64,000 bases of DNA. It comes from Allobacillus salarius (lineage in GTDB: Bacteria > Bacillota > Bacilli > Bacillales > Alkalibacillaceae). A model generated the notes under the pieces. It did no database searches. It saw only the letters and a list, made by a program, of their open reading frames with translations, and was not told the DNA's origin. Position 1 is the first letter of the stretch; each line of letters starts with the position of its first letter. This document shows, piece by piece, positions 19,291 through 28,527 of the stretch. The position numbers and the translations under genes are program-made. Location: positions 62,001-126,000 of the forward strand of contig NZ_VMHE01000004.1 in assembly GCF_007559425.1 (NCBI RefSeq). The letters run 5' to 3'.

Positions 19291-20595
19291 CTAACGGTCA
19301 ATGAATTGCACCATAACCATCGCTTTTCCGGCTAGTCCTAAATCAGATGAAATTTGAACGTCAACCTTGGCAAATTTTCGACCAGACTCAAGAATTTCAG
19401 TCGTAACAATTAAACGGTTCCCTAACTGAGCAGGCTTCATGTAATAAATCGATAAATTTTCGATGACCATGTCGCCTGTTTTGTTTCTTTTTAAAACTTG
19501 ATTGCAAGCCTCTGCGACAAACGAAGCAAATACGCCATGTGATAAGGTACCAAGATTGTTCGTTAATTGCGGCGTTACCTCTGCTTCAAACAATTGCTTC
19601 TCTTCATCGTAAATCAATTCTTTTTGAACAATATCATCAATTGTTTCACCGATTTGTGGTTGGCGTTGAAAATTTTGCAATCCTTTAATGACATCTTGAC
19701 GAGTGATTACTCCTAAAAACACATCACTCTCATCCACAACAGGTAATAATTCAATTCCTTCCCAGACCATCGTATGTGCCGCATTTGCTAAAGAAGTCAT
19801 TGCTTTAACTGTAATCGGGTTTTTGGTCATTACTTTATCAACTTTCATGTCCTCGTTTTTACCAATGACATCTTTTGATGTTAATATACCGACCACTCGA
19901 TTGTTGTCATCCAAAACCGGATAACGACTATGTTTACTTTCTTCATTTAGCTCATGCCATCTTTTAACCAAATCACCGCTTCTTATGTTCACAGAATGAT
20001 CAATAGGCGTATAAAGATCATCGACTAACGTAACCTCTTTTTTGATTAATTGGTCGTAGATCGCCCTGTTGATCATCGTTGCCACAGTAAAGGTATCATA
20101 TGTACAAGAGATGACCGGCAGTTCATATTCATCAGCTAGTGCTTTCACATAATCGCTCGTATCAAAGCCACCGGTAATTAAAATTGCCGCGCCTTCACTG
20201 AGTGCTTTTTCTTGAGCTTTTACACGGTTTCCGACAATAAGCAATGATCCTTTTTCGGTATAACGCATCATCGCTTCCAATTGCATGGCACCGATCACAA
20301 ACTTACTCAATGTTTTATGTAAGCCCGCTCTTCCGCCAAGTACGTGACCATCTACAATATTGACGATTTCAGCGAATGTCAGCTTTTCGAAGTTTTCTTT
20401 TTTCTTCTTCTCAATGCGGATCGTTCCCACTCGCTCAATTGTGCTAACGAATCCGGTATTTTCCGCTTCTTTAATTGCCCGATATGCTGTTCCTTCACTT
20501 ACATGCAACTCCTTAGCAATCAACCGTACGGAAATTTTCGTCCCAACCGGTAGTTCTTCAATGTATTTTAAAATTTGTTCGTGCTTTGTCAGCAT
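19291..20595 (-). CDS. ytoI: CBS/DRTGG/thioesterase-domain regulator YtoI
   Basis: A 434-aa multidomain protein. An N-terminal winged helix-turn-helix (about 5-60; VSEGTAYRAIKEAENTGFV) is followed by a DRTGG domain (about 65-180), two CBS domains (about 190-310; VLDDNNRVVGILTSKDV and LPVVDESDVFLGVITRQDV) and a hot-dog thioesterase-like domain. This matches B. subtilis YtoI almost motif by motif. The start is the ATG giving MLTKHEQILKYIEELPVG; a TTG 18 bases upstream is less likely. CBS and DRTGG domains usually bind adenine nucleotides, so a ligand-controlled transcription factor is inferred; target and ligand are unknown. Confidence 0.9.
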   Translation of the reverse strand: MLTKHEQILKYIEELPVGTKISVRLIAKELHVSEGTAYRAIKEAENTGFVSTIERVGTIRIEKKKKENFEKLTFAEIVNIVDGHVLGGRAGLHKTLSKFVIGAMQLEAMMRYTEKGSLLIVGNRVKAQEKALSEGAAILITGGFDTSDYVKALADEYELPVISCTYDTFTVATMINRAIYDQLIKKEVTLVDDLYTPIDHSVNIRSGDLVKRWHELNEESKHSRYPVLDDNNRVVGILTSKDVIGKNEDMKVDKVMTKNPITVKAMTSLANAAHTMVWEGIELLPVVDESDVFLGVITRQDVIKGLQNFQRQPQIGETIDDIVQKELIYDEEKQLFEAEVTPQLTNNLGTLSHGVFASFVAEACNQVLKRNKTGDMVIENLSIYYMKPAQLGNRLIVTTEILESGRKFAKVDVQISSDLGLAGKAMVMVQFIDR

Positions 20596-20777
20596 TTTTT
20601 TCACCCGATTCAAATGATAAATTCTTGTTCTTATTATACCCCTAATAGGTCATGCGGTTCAATTTTTCGTGTTAAACGAATTTTTTCTGATTGATGAATT
20701 GATTCTGGATGTAAAAACCCGTTAAACACTTTCGATACGTTTGAACTTCTGCATCTATTTCAAAAAACCTTTTTATA

Positions 20778-21037
20778 TTCGACCGCAAGAAAATATGCGA
20801 GCGCCGTTCGGGCGTATAGAACGCTTCTATTCGACCGAAAGAAAATATACGAGCGTCATTCGGGCGTATAGAACGCTTCTATTCGACCGAAAGAAAATAT
20901 ACGAGCGTCATTCGGGCGTATAGAACGCTTCTATTCGACCGAAGAAAAATTTATGAGCACCGTTCGGGCGTATAGAGCCCGCCTATTCGACCGTAGTAAA
21001 AAATATGCCCGCCAGTCGGGGGTATAGAGCACGACCA
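20778..21037. repeat. Second 52-bp tandem repeat array
   Basis: Five copies of a 52-bp unit start with TTCGACC at 20778, 20830, 20882, 20934 and 20986, at exact 52-bp spacing. The middle copies are nearly identical and the outer ones decayed. Each unit holds a TTCG-AC-CGAA palindrome and a TATACG-N13-CGTATA inverted repeat. The sequence is unrelated to the array at 4.6-5.1 kb although the period is the same. The array fills the gap between the ytoI start and the ytkL terminator; no gene is seen there. Confidence 0.9.
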
Positions 21038-21079
21038 TTAGAAAGAGCACATAGTCATCGAAACGAAATAAATGGAAAA

Positions 21080-21101
21080 GCCACGAGGCAAACCTCGTGG
21101 C
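21080..21101 (-). terminator. Terminator after ytkL
   Basis: GCCACGAGG-N4-CCTCGTGGC followed in minus orientation by TTTTCCATTT. Confidence 0.85.
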
Positions 21102-21117
21102 GTCTATCGCATCTATT

Positions 21118-21798
21118 TTATAACTCTACCATGTCTCCAGCTTTCATCACTTTCCCTACTCCTTTGCCTAACTTCTCAACAAAGACATTAGGATCTTGTT
21201 CAATAACTGGGAATGTATCGTAGTGAATTGGAACGACTTGTTTCGCTTGAATCCATTCTGAAGCCAATTTCGCATCTTCTGGCCCCATTGTGAAGTTGTC
21301 TCCAATTGGTACAAAAGCTAAATCAATGTCATGCATTTCTCCATACATTTTCAGATCCGTAAATAATGCAGTATCACCTAAATGGTAAATGGTCTTGCCA
21401 TCAATGGTGAGAATAATTCCAGCTGGCATGCCTGTATAAACAATCGTACCGTCTTCTTCTGTATAGCTAGATCCATGGAACGCTTGTGTTAGCTTAACCG
21501 TTCCGAAGTCAAATTCATGTGATCCACCGATATGCATTGGGTGAGTGTTTAATCCTTTATCACCTAAATAATTGGCCAATTCAAATGGTGCAACGACGAG
21601 GGAGTCATTGTTTTTGGCGATTTCTTCTGTATCCCCAACATGGTCATTGTGGCCATGTGTCAGCAAAATAACGTCTGCTTTCACACTTTCCAATTTTAAA
21701 TCGCAGTTTTCATTCCCTGTGATGAAAGGATCAATTAAAATTGTTTTCCCATTTGCTTCAACTTTTACAACAGAATGTGCGTGATAAGATACTTTCAT
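21118..21798 (-). CDS. ytkL: UPF0173 metal-dependent hydrolase (YtkL)
   Basis: A 226-aa metallo-beta-lactamase-fold hydrolase. The zinc-binding motif [10 protein letters not shown] begins at residue 47, and further metal/active-site segments are [15 protein letters not shown] and [13 protein letters not shown]. The ATG at 21798 follows AAAGGAGGT. The substrate is unknown for the family. A terminator follows directly. Confidence 0.9.
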   Translation of the reverse strand: MKVSYHAHSVVKVEANGKTILIDPFITGNENCDLKLESVKADVILLTHGHNDHVGDTEEIAKNNDSLVVAPFELANYLGDKGLNTHPMHIGGSHEFDFGTVKLTQAFHGSSYTEEDGTIVYTGMPAGIILTIDGKTIYHLGDTALFTDLKMYGEMHDIDLAFVPIGDNFTMGPEDAKLASEWIQAKQVVPIHYDTFPVIEQDPNVFVEKLGKGVGKVMKAGDMVEL

Positions 21799-21907
21799 GA
21801 AAAGACCTCCTTTAAATAATTCCATACATCAAGGGTTCTAGACTGTTTCTTATTTTCCCTTTTTACGATAGGATAACACATAAGAACAAAAATTCAGAGG
21901 TGATGAA

Positions 21908-22996
21908 ATGAAACGGATTGAACAACTGACAAAAGAATTAAAGAAAAAACAAATGGACGCTGTCTTTATGACTTCCAAGGCAAATTTGTATTATTACACA
22001 AATATTTACGCAGAAGCCCATGAGCGTTTACTTGCTTTGTATGTAGATATTCACGGAAATATCTTATTGATTTGCCCTTCACTTGAGAAAGAAGATGTGA
22101 AAAATGCTGGTTTTACAGAGGATGTCATCTATTATGGTGATCACGAAAATCCGTGGGAACTATTGAAACAAAAACTCTCGGGAGCAAGTGGTATTAACCG
22201 TCTAGCGATCGAAAAAGAAGTATTAAATGTGAATCGATTTGAGCAGTTGAAAAAAGTTTTTCATACAGCTGAATTAGTCGATGGACAAGCAATCTTAAAT
22301 AATATCCGTTTAATTAAGGACGACCAAGAATACCGTTATTTAAAAGAAGCCGCTGAATATGCCGACTTTGCGATTGAAACGGCAACAAAGCATATTGCGG
22401 TCGGACAAACTGAGCTTTCACTTATTGCAGAGATTGAGTATGCGCTCAAAAAAGAAGGCATTCGGGAAATGTCTTTCGGTACGACTGTTTTGACAGGTGA
22501 AAAATCGGCAGCACCACATGGAAATCCGGATTTAACAAAGATGAAATCGGGCGACTTTGTGTTAATGGATTTAGGTGTTGTCCATAAAGGTTATTGCTCA
22601 GATATAACTCGAACAGTTGCTATTGGTGAAGTATCCGATCAACAAAAAGAGATTTATCAAACCGTATTAAACGCACAAAAGAAAGCGCTAGAAGTTAGCC
22701 AAATTGGAGTTCCTCTCGGTAAAATTGACCGTGCTGCACGTGAGGTGATTGAAGCAGCCGGATATGGTGAATATTTTATGCACCGGATCGGACATGGGTT
22801 AGGTATTGAAGTGCATGAATTCCCATCACTCGCTTCGAATAATGAATCCCTCCTTCAACAAGGTATGTGTTACACAATTGAACCGGGAATTTATTTACCG
22901 GGTGTTGGTGGAGTTCGTATTGAGGATGATGTTTTTGTCACAGAACGAGGCGCAGAGACGTTAACCACATTCACAAAAGAACTTATCCAACTTTAA
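21908..22996 (+). CDS. pepQ: Xaa-Pro dipeptidase (M24B family)
   Basis: A 362-aa protein with a creatinase/prolidase N-terminal domain (about 1-130) and a pita-bread M24 peptidase domain. Metal ligands are seen in order: Asp in VLMDLGVVHKGYCSDITRT (two aspartates), His in HRIGHGLGIEVHE, and Glu in YTIEPGIYLPG and GVRIEDD. It should cleave Xaa-Pro dipeptides in the cytoplasm. The start follows GAGGTGATGA. It stands alone on the plus strand, ending at a bidirectional terminator shared with ald. Confidence 0.93.
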   Translation: MKRIEQLTKELKKKQMDAVFMTSKANLYYYTNIYAEAHERLLALYVDIHGNILLICPSLEKEDVKNAGFTEDVIYYGDHENPWELLKQKLSGASGINRLAIEKEVLNVNRFEQLKKVFHTAELVDGQAILNNIRLIKDDQEYRYLKEAAEYADFAIETATKHIAVGQTELSLIAEIEYALKKEGIREMSFGTTVLTGEKSAAPHGNPDLTKMKSGDFVLMDLGVVHKGYCSDITRTVAIGEVSDQQKEIYQTVLNAQKKALEVSQIGVPLGKIDRAAREVIEAAGYGEYFMHRIGHGLGIEVHEFPSLASNNESLLQQGMCYTIEPGIYLPGVGGVRIEDDVFVTERGAETLTTFTKELIQL

Positions 22997-23009
22997 CCGT
23001 GCGATTAAA

Positions 23010-23046
23010 AAGCTGTCCATCGTCACGAATCAACGATGGACAGCTT
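23010..23046. terminator. Bidirectional terminator between pepQ and ald
   Basis: Fourteen-base arms AAGCTGTCCATCGT / ACGATGGACAGCTT with A-rich and T-rich flanks serve both convergent genes. Confidence 0.85.
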
Positions 23047-23055
23047 CTATTATTT

Positions 23056-24177
23056 TTATTTTGTTGCTAACAACTCATTGACATCTTTAAAGTCCAATTG
23101 ATGTGCTTCTGCAACTGCTTCAAATGTGCAATAGCCATCCAATGTATTAATTCCTTTACGTAACGTCTCATTTTCTTCACACGCTTTTTTATATCCTTTA
23201 TTCGCGATTTGTAAAGCGTATGGAACCGTAACGTTTGTGAGACCAATGGTTGAAGTACGTGGCACAGCACCAGGCATGTTCGCTACAGCATAATGAACAA
23301 CACCATGTTTTTCATACGTTGGATTATCATGTGTCGTCACCCGATCGATGGTTTCAAAAATTCCACCTTGGTCAACAGCGACATCAACAATGACAGAGCC
23401 CGGTGACATTTTCTTCACCATTGCTTCTGTTACTAATGTCGGCGCTTTAGCACCTGGAATCAAAACAGCTCCGATGACTAAATCTGAATTTGCTACCGCA
23501 TGCTCAATGTTTAAAGGATTCGACATAACGGTATTCACTTGGTTGCCGAACAAGTCATCCAGCTCACGAAGTCTTGCAGCATTCACATCCATCATCGTTA
23601 CATTTGCACCTAAACCGACTGCAATTTTCGCAGCTCCCGTTCCGACACCGCCGCCACCAATGACAGTGACATTCCCTGGTACAACCCCTGGAATTCCGCC
23701 TAAGAGAACGCCTTTACCACCTTTTGTTTTTTCCAAAAACTGTGCACCGATTTGTGAGGCCATACGACCAGCAACCTCGCTCATCGGTGTCAGTAGCGGC
23801 AATGCGCCATTCGGTAATTGAACCGTCTCGTAAGCGATACCAACTACTTTCCGGTCGATCAGAGCTTTCGTTACTTCTGGCTCATTCGCCAAATGAAGGA
23901 ATGTTAGAAGAATTTGTCCTTCATAAAAATAATCGAATTCTTCTTCTAATGGTTCTTTTACTTTCATGACCATCTCTTGTCCCCAAGCTTCTTTCGCGGT
24001 TGAAACAATCGTAGCTCCCGCTTCAGCATATTGGTCATCGGTAAAATTCGAACCCTCACCCGCATTCGTTTCTACATAAACCTCATGTCCTTGTTCTACA
24101 AAAGACACAACGCCAGCTGGTGTCAAAGCGACGCGGTTTTCATTATTTTTAATTTCTCTGGGTACACCAATTCTCAT
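23056..24177 (-). CDS. ald: Alanine dehydrogenase
   Basis: A 373-aa NAD-dependent enzyme that reversibly deaminates L-alanine to pyruvate. It begins with the family motif [20 protein letters not shown]. The Rossmann signature is [20 protein letters not shown] near residue 172, and the catalytic region includes KVKEPLEEE and FTFLHLA-like [14 protein letters not shown]. In Bacillus it is used for growth on alanine and for sporulation. The ATG follows TAGGAGGGG. Confidence 0.97.
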   Translation of the reverse strand: MRIGVPREIKNNENRVALTPAGVVSFVEQGHEVYVETNAGEGSNFTDDQYAEAGATIVSTAKEAWGQEMVMKVKEPLEEEFDYFYEGQILLTFLHLANEPEVTKALIDRKVVGIAYETVQLPNGALPLLTPMSEVAGRMASQIGAQFLEKTKGGKGVLLGGIPGVVPGNVTVIGGGGVGTGAAKIAVGLGANVTMMDVNAARLRELDDLFGNQVNTVMSNPLNIEHAVANSDLVIGAVLIPGAKAPTLVTEAMVKKMSPGSVIVDVAVDQGGIFETIDRVTTHDNPTYEKHGVVHYAVANMPGAVPRTSTIGLTNVTVPYALQIANKGYKKACEENETLRKGINTLDGYCTFEAVAEAHQLDFKDVNELLATK

Positions 24178-24246
24178 ACCCCACCCCTCCTAGCAAATAG
24201 ATATGTATCTCATTCAAATATATCATTAGCTTTCTAAAATGTGAAA

Positions 24247-25011
24247 CTATTTTGTTAAATGACGGTGAATAACATCTAACCCTCCGGTTACTTCAATGAC
24301 AGAGCCTGTAATCATGTCGGAATCATCCTCACACAAAAAACCGACCGTTCGTGCAATATCTTCTCCTGTTCCAGGTCGACCGATTGGTGTTTCGGTTTCA
24401 GCGACTTGGCGACTTTCTTCAATCGGACTTTCTTTCATCTCACCGGTAATATTGCCTGGAGCGACCATATTCGCAGTAATCCCATATTCTGCTTCTTCTA
24501 ATGCAACTGTTTTCATCAATGAAGCCGTTCCCACTTTTGCTGCAGCAAACGCTGAGCGATAAATCCAACCTGGCGTATTGTTCACGCCTTGGAAACCTAA
24601 AAATACAACACGTCCAAATTGTTGACTACGCATCAATGGAATAATTTTTTTCAAAAAGTAAAATGAAACATCCAAATTCCCATTGACCATTTGATTCCAT
24701 TCTTCTTCTTCATAGTCGACTAATTTTTTTCGTTCAAAAATGTAAGGTCCTGCATTACTCACAAAGCAATCAATCCGGCCGAAGCGATTCACTGCTTGGT
24801 CAACGACCTCATCGATTTGTTTTTTATTCGTAACATCTAATTGCAACACTTGCAGTCGGTCTTGTTTATCTTTGTAAATCTCGACTAATTGGTCTGCCCG
24901 TTCCTTATCTGAACGGTACGTTGCCGTAACACTATAACCCTTTTTCAAAAAATAATCGGTCATCATTTTTCCTAGACCTTTTGAACCTGCAGTAATTAAC
25001 ACATGTCGCAC
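24247..25011 (-). CDS. ytkK: Short-chain dehydrogenase/reductase, YtkK-like, with atypical catalytic motif
   Basis: A 254-aa SDR with the cofactor-binding TAGSKGLGKMM (residues 7-17) and NAG at about 87-89. The C-terminal half ends with the usual TGSVIEVTGGL. The catalytic YxxxK is replaced by Phe155-AAA-Lys159 (SAFAAAK), and the expected serine region reads FLGFQG, so a conventional Ser-Tyr-Lys triad is not evident. Family annotation is often 3-oxoacyl-ACP reductase, but activity should not be assumed. The start is a GTG after GAGGTGA. Location beside ald and a stress protein suggests the ytkK locus. Confidence 0.8.
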   Translation of the reverse strand: MRHVLITAGSKGLGKMMTDYFLKKGYSVTATYRSDKERADQLVEIYKDKQDRLQVLQLDVTNKKQIDEVVDQAVNRFGRIDCFVSNAGPYIFERKKLVDYEEEEWNQMVNGNLDVSFYFLKKIIPLMRSQQFGRVVFLGFQGVNNTPGWIYRSAFAAAKVGTASLMKTVALEEAEYGITANMVAPGNITGEMKESPIEESRQVAETETPIGRPGTGEDIARTVGFLCEDDSDMITGSVIEVTGGLDVIHRHLTK

Positions 25012-25102
25012 TATTATTCACCTCATATAACTACATTTACATATCTTTCATTTTAACACGAACAATACATATAAAAGCAATGATCGTCCTATACGCATTG
25101 CG

Positions 25103-25131
25103 TTTCATTTTGATTCAAATAATGATATAAT
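25103..25131 (+). promoter_or_regulatory. Predicted promoter of the universal stress protein gene
   Basis: A consensus -10 TATAAT (25126-25131) is preceded at 17 bp by TTTCAT (25103-25108), a weak -35. Confidence 0.5.
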
Positions 25132-25165
25132 AAATATAGAATGAAAATTCGTTGGAGGTGTTCAC

Positions 25166-25621
25166 ATGGCAATGAAGTATCATAAGATTCTTGTCGCGGT
25201 CGACGGTTCTAAAACGTCTGAATTAGCATTTAAAAAAGCGGTTGAGATTGCCAAACGGAATGATGCCAAGTTATTTATTACCCACGTAATTGATACAAGA
25301 GCTTACTCTTCTATTGAAGCTTATGATCAAGGAATTTCACAACGAATTCAAAATGATGGATTGCAATTGGTCAATAATTATAAGGAACGTGCAGAGAAAG
25401 CTGACTGCCAGCATGTCGAAACCATTCTCGAAAGCGGTTCACCAAAAGTAAAAATCCCAAAAGAAATTGCACCTAAAAACAATGTTGATCTCATCATTTG
25501 TGGGGCAACAGGGTTAAACACCGTTGAACGTTTCTTCATTGGAAGCGTCTCTGAACATATTACACGCTTCGCAACGATGGATGTGCTTGTCGTTCGCTCA
25601 TCTGTCGACAATGAAGAATAA
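25166..25621 (+). CDS. Universal stress protein (UspA family)
   Basis: A 151-aa single-domain Usp. It opens with the family strand KILVAVDGSKTSELAFKKA and ends with the ATP-binding loop GATGLNTVERFFIGSVSEHI (a G-2X-G-9X-G-S/T pattern) and VLVVRSS. ATP binding is therefore expected. A strong Shine-Dalgarno TGGAGGTG precedes the ATG. Monocistronic, with its own promoter and terminator. Confidence 0.93.
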   Translation: MAMKYHKILVAVDGSKTSELAFKKAVEIAKRNDAKLFITHVIDTRAYSSIEAYDQGISQRIQNDGLQLVNNYKERAEKADCQHVETILESGSPKVKIPKEIAPKNNVDLIICGATGLNTVERFFIGSVSEHITRFATMDVLVVRSSVDNEE

Positions 25622-25629
25622 TGAAAAAT

Positions 25630-25667
25630 GGCCTAAATGAGATTTACTTCTCATTAGGCCTTTTTTT
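25630..25667 (+). terminator. Terminator after the usp gene
   Basis: GGCCTAAATGAGA / TCTCATTAGGCC stem with one mismatch, followed by seven T. Confidence 0.9.
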
Positions 25668-25676
25668 GTTGATTCA

Positions 25677-26495
25677 TCACTGCGATTGACGATCTTGAAT
25701 CAATCGATACTGATAGAATCGTTTCGCAAAATCGGTCAATTGTTTCGCTAACTTGTAATTATAAGCAGCACCTATTCCTACGCTGACAAGCGGAATTCCT
25801 TGGAATAGTTTCTTGCGGAAACCGACAATGAAAAGTGTTTTAAAGAGCTGACGAATCGGTTGGTTCAACCAAGTTTCGTCCGTCAGTAAGTCTTTGTTCT
25901 TCATAACGGATTCCAGCTCTTTCACTTGCTCTTTCAAATCTTCCCACGCTGCGCCTTGCAAACGTTTTGGTAATGAACCGGCATGAAAAACTTTCAATGC
26001 AATTAACATTTCAATCGGATTGTTCAAATTATAACCAAATGAAGACCCAATCAGTTGGATGCTGCGCAAGTTCAGCGCTACAATTAACGGCAAATCAGCA
26101 GCCAACAGTAGAAAACCACCCGCACCAGTAATGCCACCTTGTGCAAAGCTATATACGCGATTTTTCGCTACTTGCTGATCGGCTAAATAGGTCAGCTTCT
26201 CAATTGACAGCTCCTGCAAGTCTTCAATTCGCTCTATGTTTTCGTCATACGTACGGGCAATTTGCAAAATTCGTTGTGTCGCCTCAGTTTGACTATTCGT
26301 ATTTTGCAAGAAAGTATACGTAAATAAAAACCATTGATCAATCGATTCAAAGAAACTTTTCTTTATTGATTCTGGAAACTTAGAGAAGTATTGTATCATC
26401 CATTCATCATACAGTTTCTCAAAATCATTGAGTTCATAACTGGACATCTCATTTACCCAACGGTCAATCTCACGTAAGACTCGTTCTTCTCCCAT
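25677..26495 (-). CDS. EcsC family protein
   Basis: A 272-aa EcsC-domain protein. It shows a helical N-terminal part, a glycine-rich hydrophobic core (QGGITGAGGFLLLAADLPLIVALNLRS in pieces), and the family-typical LKVFHAGSLPKR and VSVGIGAAYNYKL stretches. B. subtilis EcsC is encoded with an ABC transporter, but this copy is alone; its role is unknown. The ATG follows GGGAGTGA. The gene lies 31 bp downstream of ytxK on the same strand. Confidence 0.85.
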   Translation of the reverse strand: MGEERVLREIDRWVNEMSSYELNDFEKLYDEWMIQYFSKFPESIKKSFFESIDQWFLFTYTFLQNTNSQTEATQRILQIARTYDENIERIEDLQELSIEKLTYLADQQVAKNRVYSFAQGGITGAGGFLLLAADLPLIVALNLRSIQLIGSSFGYNLNNPIEMLIALKVFHAGSLPKRLQGAAWEDLKEQVKELESVMKNKDLLTDETWLNQPIRQLFKTLFIVGFRKKLFQGIPLVSVGIGAAYNYKLAKQLTDFAKRFYQYRLIQDRQSQ

Positions 26496-26526
26496 TTAAT
26501 CACTCCCGATTTCGGTTTCATCTCTT

Positions 26527-27516
26527 CTATCGATCATTCGCAAACCATTCATTGATTTGATCAATCGTACGATTCATACCTTGTGCATCTTTGAAAGATG
26601 GTAGCTGGGCCAACATAAATTTTCTCGGCTTCTTCGCATCATTCCCTTTCTTTTGCAAAATCAAAATACTTTTTCCTTGCTTTTCTTCTTTAAATAAAGA
26701 TGGAGGTAGTTCCAATACCCCATTAATGTACGCTTCTTCAGCGAGAAATTGATTTAGCTTTTTATCTTTATCCATTTCAAACAAGAAGTTTGGAATAAGA
26801 AAAAATAAATAGCCACCAGGTTTCGTATAGGTTAAACTTTGTTCGATAAATAAATGATGTGCAAACGAGTGGCCTTCTTCAGCTTTCAGTTGAAAGCCTT
26901 GGGCATTCTCGTCATCCGGATAATAACCAACAGGCAAATCAGACAAGACAACATCAACCGGCTCCAATAGAATTGGTTTTAAGCTATCTTGATGGAAATA
27001 TTCAATTTCTCTTTCCTGCAAATTCGTATGATTATATGCCAAACGCATCAACGTTGGATCGACTTCACTTCCGAACGCTTCTACTTGCTTATTTTTCAGT
27101 TGATTCAATACAGCTAATAGAAAGTTTGCTGTTCCAACTGCCGGGTCAAACATACGGAATTCGGATTTACCATCCATAAACTTTTCGATTAAATAGCCCA
27201 TCAATATTCCAATTGTATCCGGTGTTACATAATGGTGTTGTTGCGTTGCACCTTTCATCCCTTTCAAGATTGCAATCTGCATCGCTTTGCGTCGTTCTTC
27301 CATAGAAAAATCTTGTAGATCGATACTATTCAATTGATTGACTAAACTTTCTTCATATGTAGACTTCATATTTTCTGGCAATTGAGGGTCGAATAAAAGT
27401 CCGCTGGAAGCAATTAATGCTTCTAAATAAGGAACAGACTCTTCACTCTCAATTATTTTTGTCGTTTGATCGATCCAATCGAATAGTCGCTCCACACGTT
27501 CCATTTGTTCTGCCAT
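26527..27516 (-). CDS. ytxK: Class I SAM-dependent methyltransferase YtxK-like
   Basis: A 329-aa protein resembling N6-adenine methyltransferases. SAM-binding motif I is MFDPAVGTANFL (about 122-133), followed by the acidic strand EAFGSEVDP. The position of the catalytic (D/N)PP(Y/F) motif reads SDLPVGYYP (192-200), which is not canonical. An N-terminal helical domain precedes it, and no DNA-recognition domain is evident. The second of two close ATGs (27516) is chosen since GGAGG directly abuts the first. In B. subtilis ytxK neighbours ackA and tpx; neither is found here. Confidence 0.85.
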   Translation of the reverse strand: MAEQMERVERLFDWIDQTTKIIESEESVPYLEALIASSGLLFDPQLPENMKSTYEESLVNQLNSIDLQDFSMEERRKAMQIAILKGMKGATQQHHYVTPDTIGILMGYLIEKFMDGKSEFRMFDPAVGTANFLLAVLNQLKNKQVEAFGSEVDPTLMRLAYNHTNLQEREIEYFHQDSLKPILLEPVDVVLSDLPVGYYPDDENAQGFQLKAEEGHSFAHHLFIEQSLTYTKPGGYLFFLIPNFLFEMDKDKKLNQFLAEEAYINGVLELPPSLFKEEKQGKSILILQKKGNDAKKPRKFMLAQLPSFKDAQGMNRTIDQINEWFANDR

Positions 27517-27680
27517 GTTCATTCCTCCGCTTCAAACAATCTCTGTTTATTTTAGCAGAGAAACAAGGTCTTTTCCTAATCATAAGCAGTTTAGTCATCA
27601 CATTGGGGGCGAACCACCGCTAAAACCGCACACGTCCTATGATATGCGAAAAGCGTCCAAGCGATAAAACTATGTGAAGC

Positions 27681-27940
27681 CGCCGATAAATTGAGAAGAG
27701 CCGCCAATAAATCTAGATAACCCGCCGATAAACCGAGCGAACCCGCCGATAAACCGAGCGAACCCGCCGATAAACCGAGCAAACCCGTCGATAAATTGAG
27801 CGAACCCGCCGATAAACCGAGCAAACCCGTCGATAAACCGAGCAAACCCGCCGATAAACCGAGCAAACCCGCCGATAAATTGAGCGAACCCGCCGATAAA
27901 CCCGCCGATAAATTGAGCGAACCCGCCAATAAATCGTAAA
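27681..27940. repeat. 21-bp tandem repeat array
   Basis: About thirteen copies of a 21-bp unit (core CCGCCGATAAACCGAGCGAA with variants) occur at 27681, 27702, 27723, 27744, 27765, 27786, 27807, 27828, 27849, 27870 and 27891, then 27903 after a shortened 12-bp unit, and 27924. Because 21 is a multiple of 3, two minus-strand frames stay open through it, but their translations are seven-residue repeats without family resemblance. The gap 27517-28059 otherwise holds only the probable ytfJ terminator. Confidence 0.92.
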
Positions 27941-27996
27941 AAACCAATAGTGAATTATCAACAACGGACTTTAATAAAGCTTTTCATAAAACACGA

Positions 27997-28029
27997 GGAC
28001 GACAATCGTCATCTAACCCATCGTCGTCC
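27997..28029 (-). terminator. Probable terminator after ytfJ
   Basis: Arms GGACGAC (27997-28003) and GTCGTCC (28023-28029), followed in minus orientation by a T-rich stretch (TGTTTTATG). The stem is short. Confidence 0.5.
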
Positions 28030-28059
28030 CAAGCTCTTTAATATTTAGATTTTCCGATG

Positions 28060-28527
28060 TTAGGATTGTTCAGGAGCTGAAGGTGGCGGCCCTTGTTGAT
28101 CCTTGGATTGATGACTGTTCTGGTGTCCACCTTGATTTTGAATAAAGCTTTTTATATAATCAGCAGCCATTGGTGCCAATTCAAGGAGCTTCTCCATTAA
28201 ATGGGTTTGGTCATTCATATGAACCATTTGAATATCACCAGGCCTAACAATCAGAAATGCAATTGGTGTAATGGACACGCCGCCACCTGCTCCACCTCCG
28301 AATGGTAAAGATTGAGACGATGAATCTGAATCACTCGAGCCTGAGGAATTGTCAAACTCACTTCCACCTGAAGCAAAACCGAATCCCACTTTTGAAACAG
28401 GTAAAATAATCGTTGTCTTGTCAGGTGTTTCAATCGGATCGCCAATAATCGTATCTACATCGACCATATCTTTAATACTGTCCAACGCTGTTGTCATCAA
28501 ATCCTGAATCGGATGTTCCTCACTCAT
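28060..28527 (-). CDS. ytfJ: GerW family sporulation protein YtfJ
   Basis: A 155-aa GerW/YtfJ protein. It shows the conserved start HPIQDLMTTALDSIKDMVD, the core ILPVSKVGFGFASGGSEF, a Ser-rich linker, and GGGAGGGVSITPIAFL; the tail is Gln/His-rich and likely disordered. In B. subtilis the gene is sigma-F dependent and affects spore germination. The ATG at 28527 follows GAGGTGG; a longer frame to 28548 lacks support. It overlaps ytfI by 8 bp. Confidence 0.9.
   Translation of the reverse strand: MSEEHPIQDLMTTALDSIKDMVDVDTIIGDPIETPDKTTIILPVSKVGFGFASGGSEFDNSSGSSDSDSSSQSLPFGGGAGGGVSITPIAFLIVRPGDIQMVHMNDQTHLMEKLLELAPMAADYIKSFIQNQGGHQNSHQSKDQQGPPPSAPEQS

Noticed and set aside
20778..21037. CRISPR array
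   Set aside because: The entire 52-bp unit repeats, with no unique spacers and no cas genes nearby. The same applies to the arrays at 4.6, 27.7 and 51.1 kb.
27591..27964. Two overlapping minus-strand open frames with seven-residue repeats
   Set aside because: They exist because the 21-bp unit is a multiple of three and has no stop in those frames. Neither has a convincing ribosome-binding site or a family resemblance.
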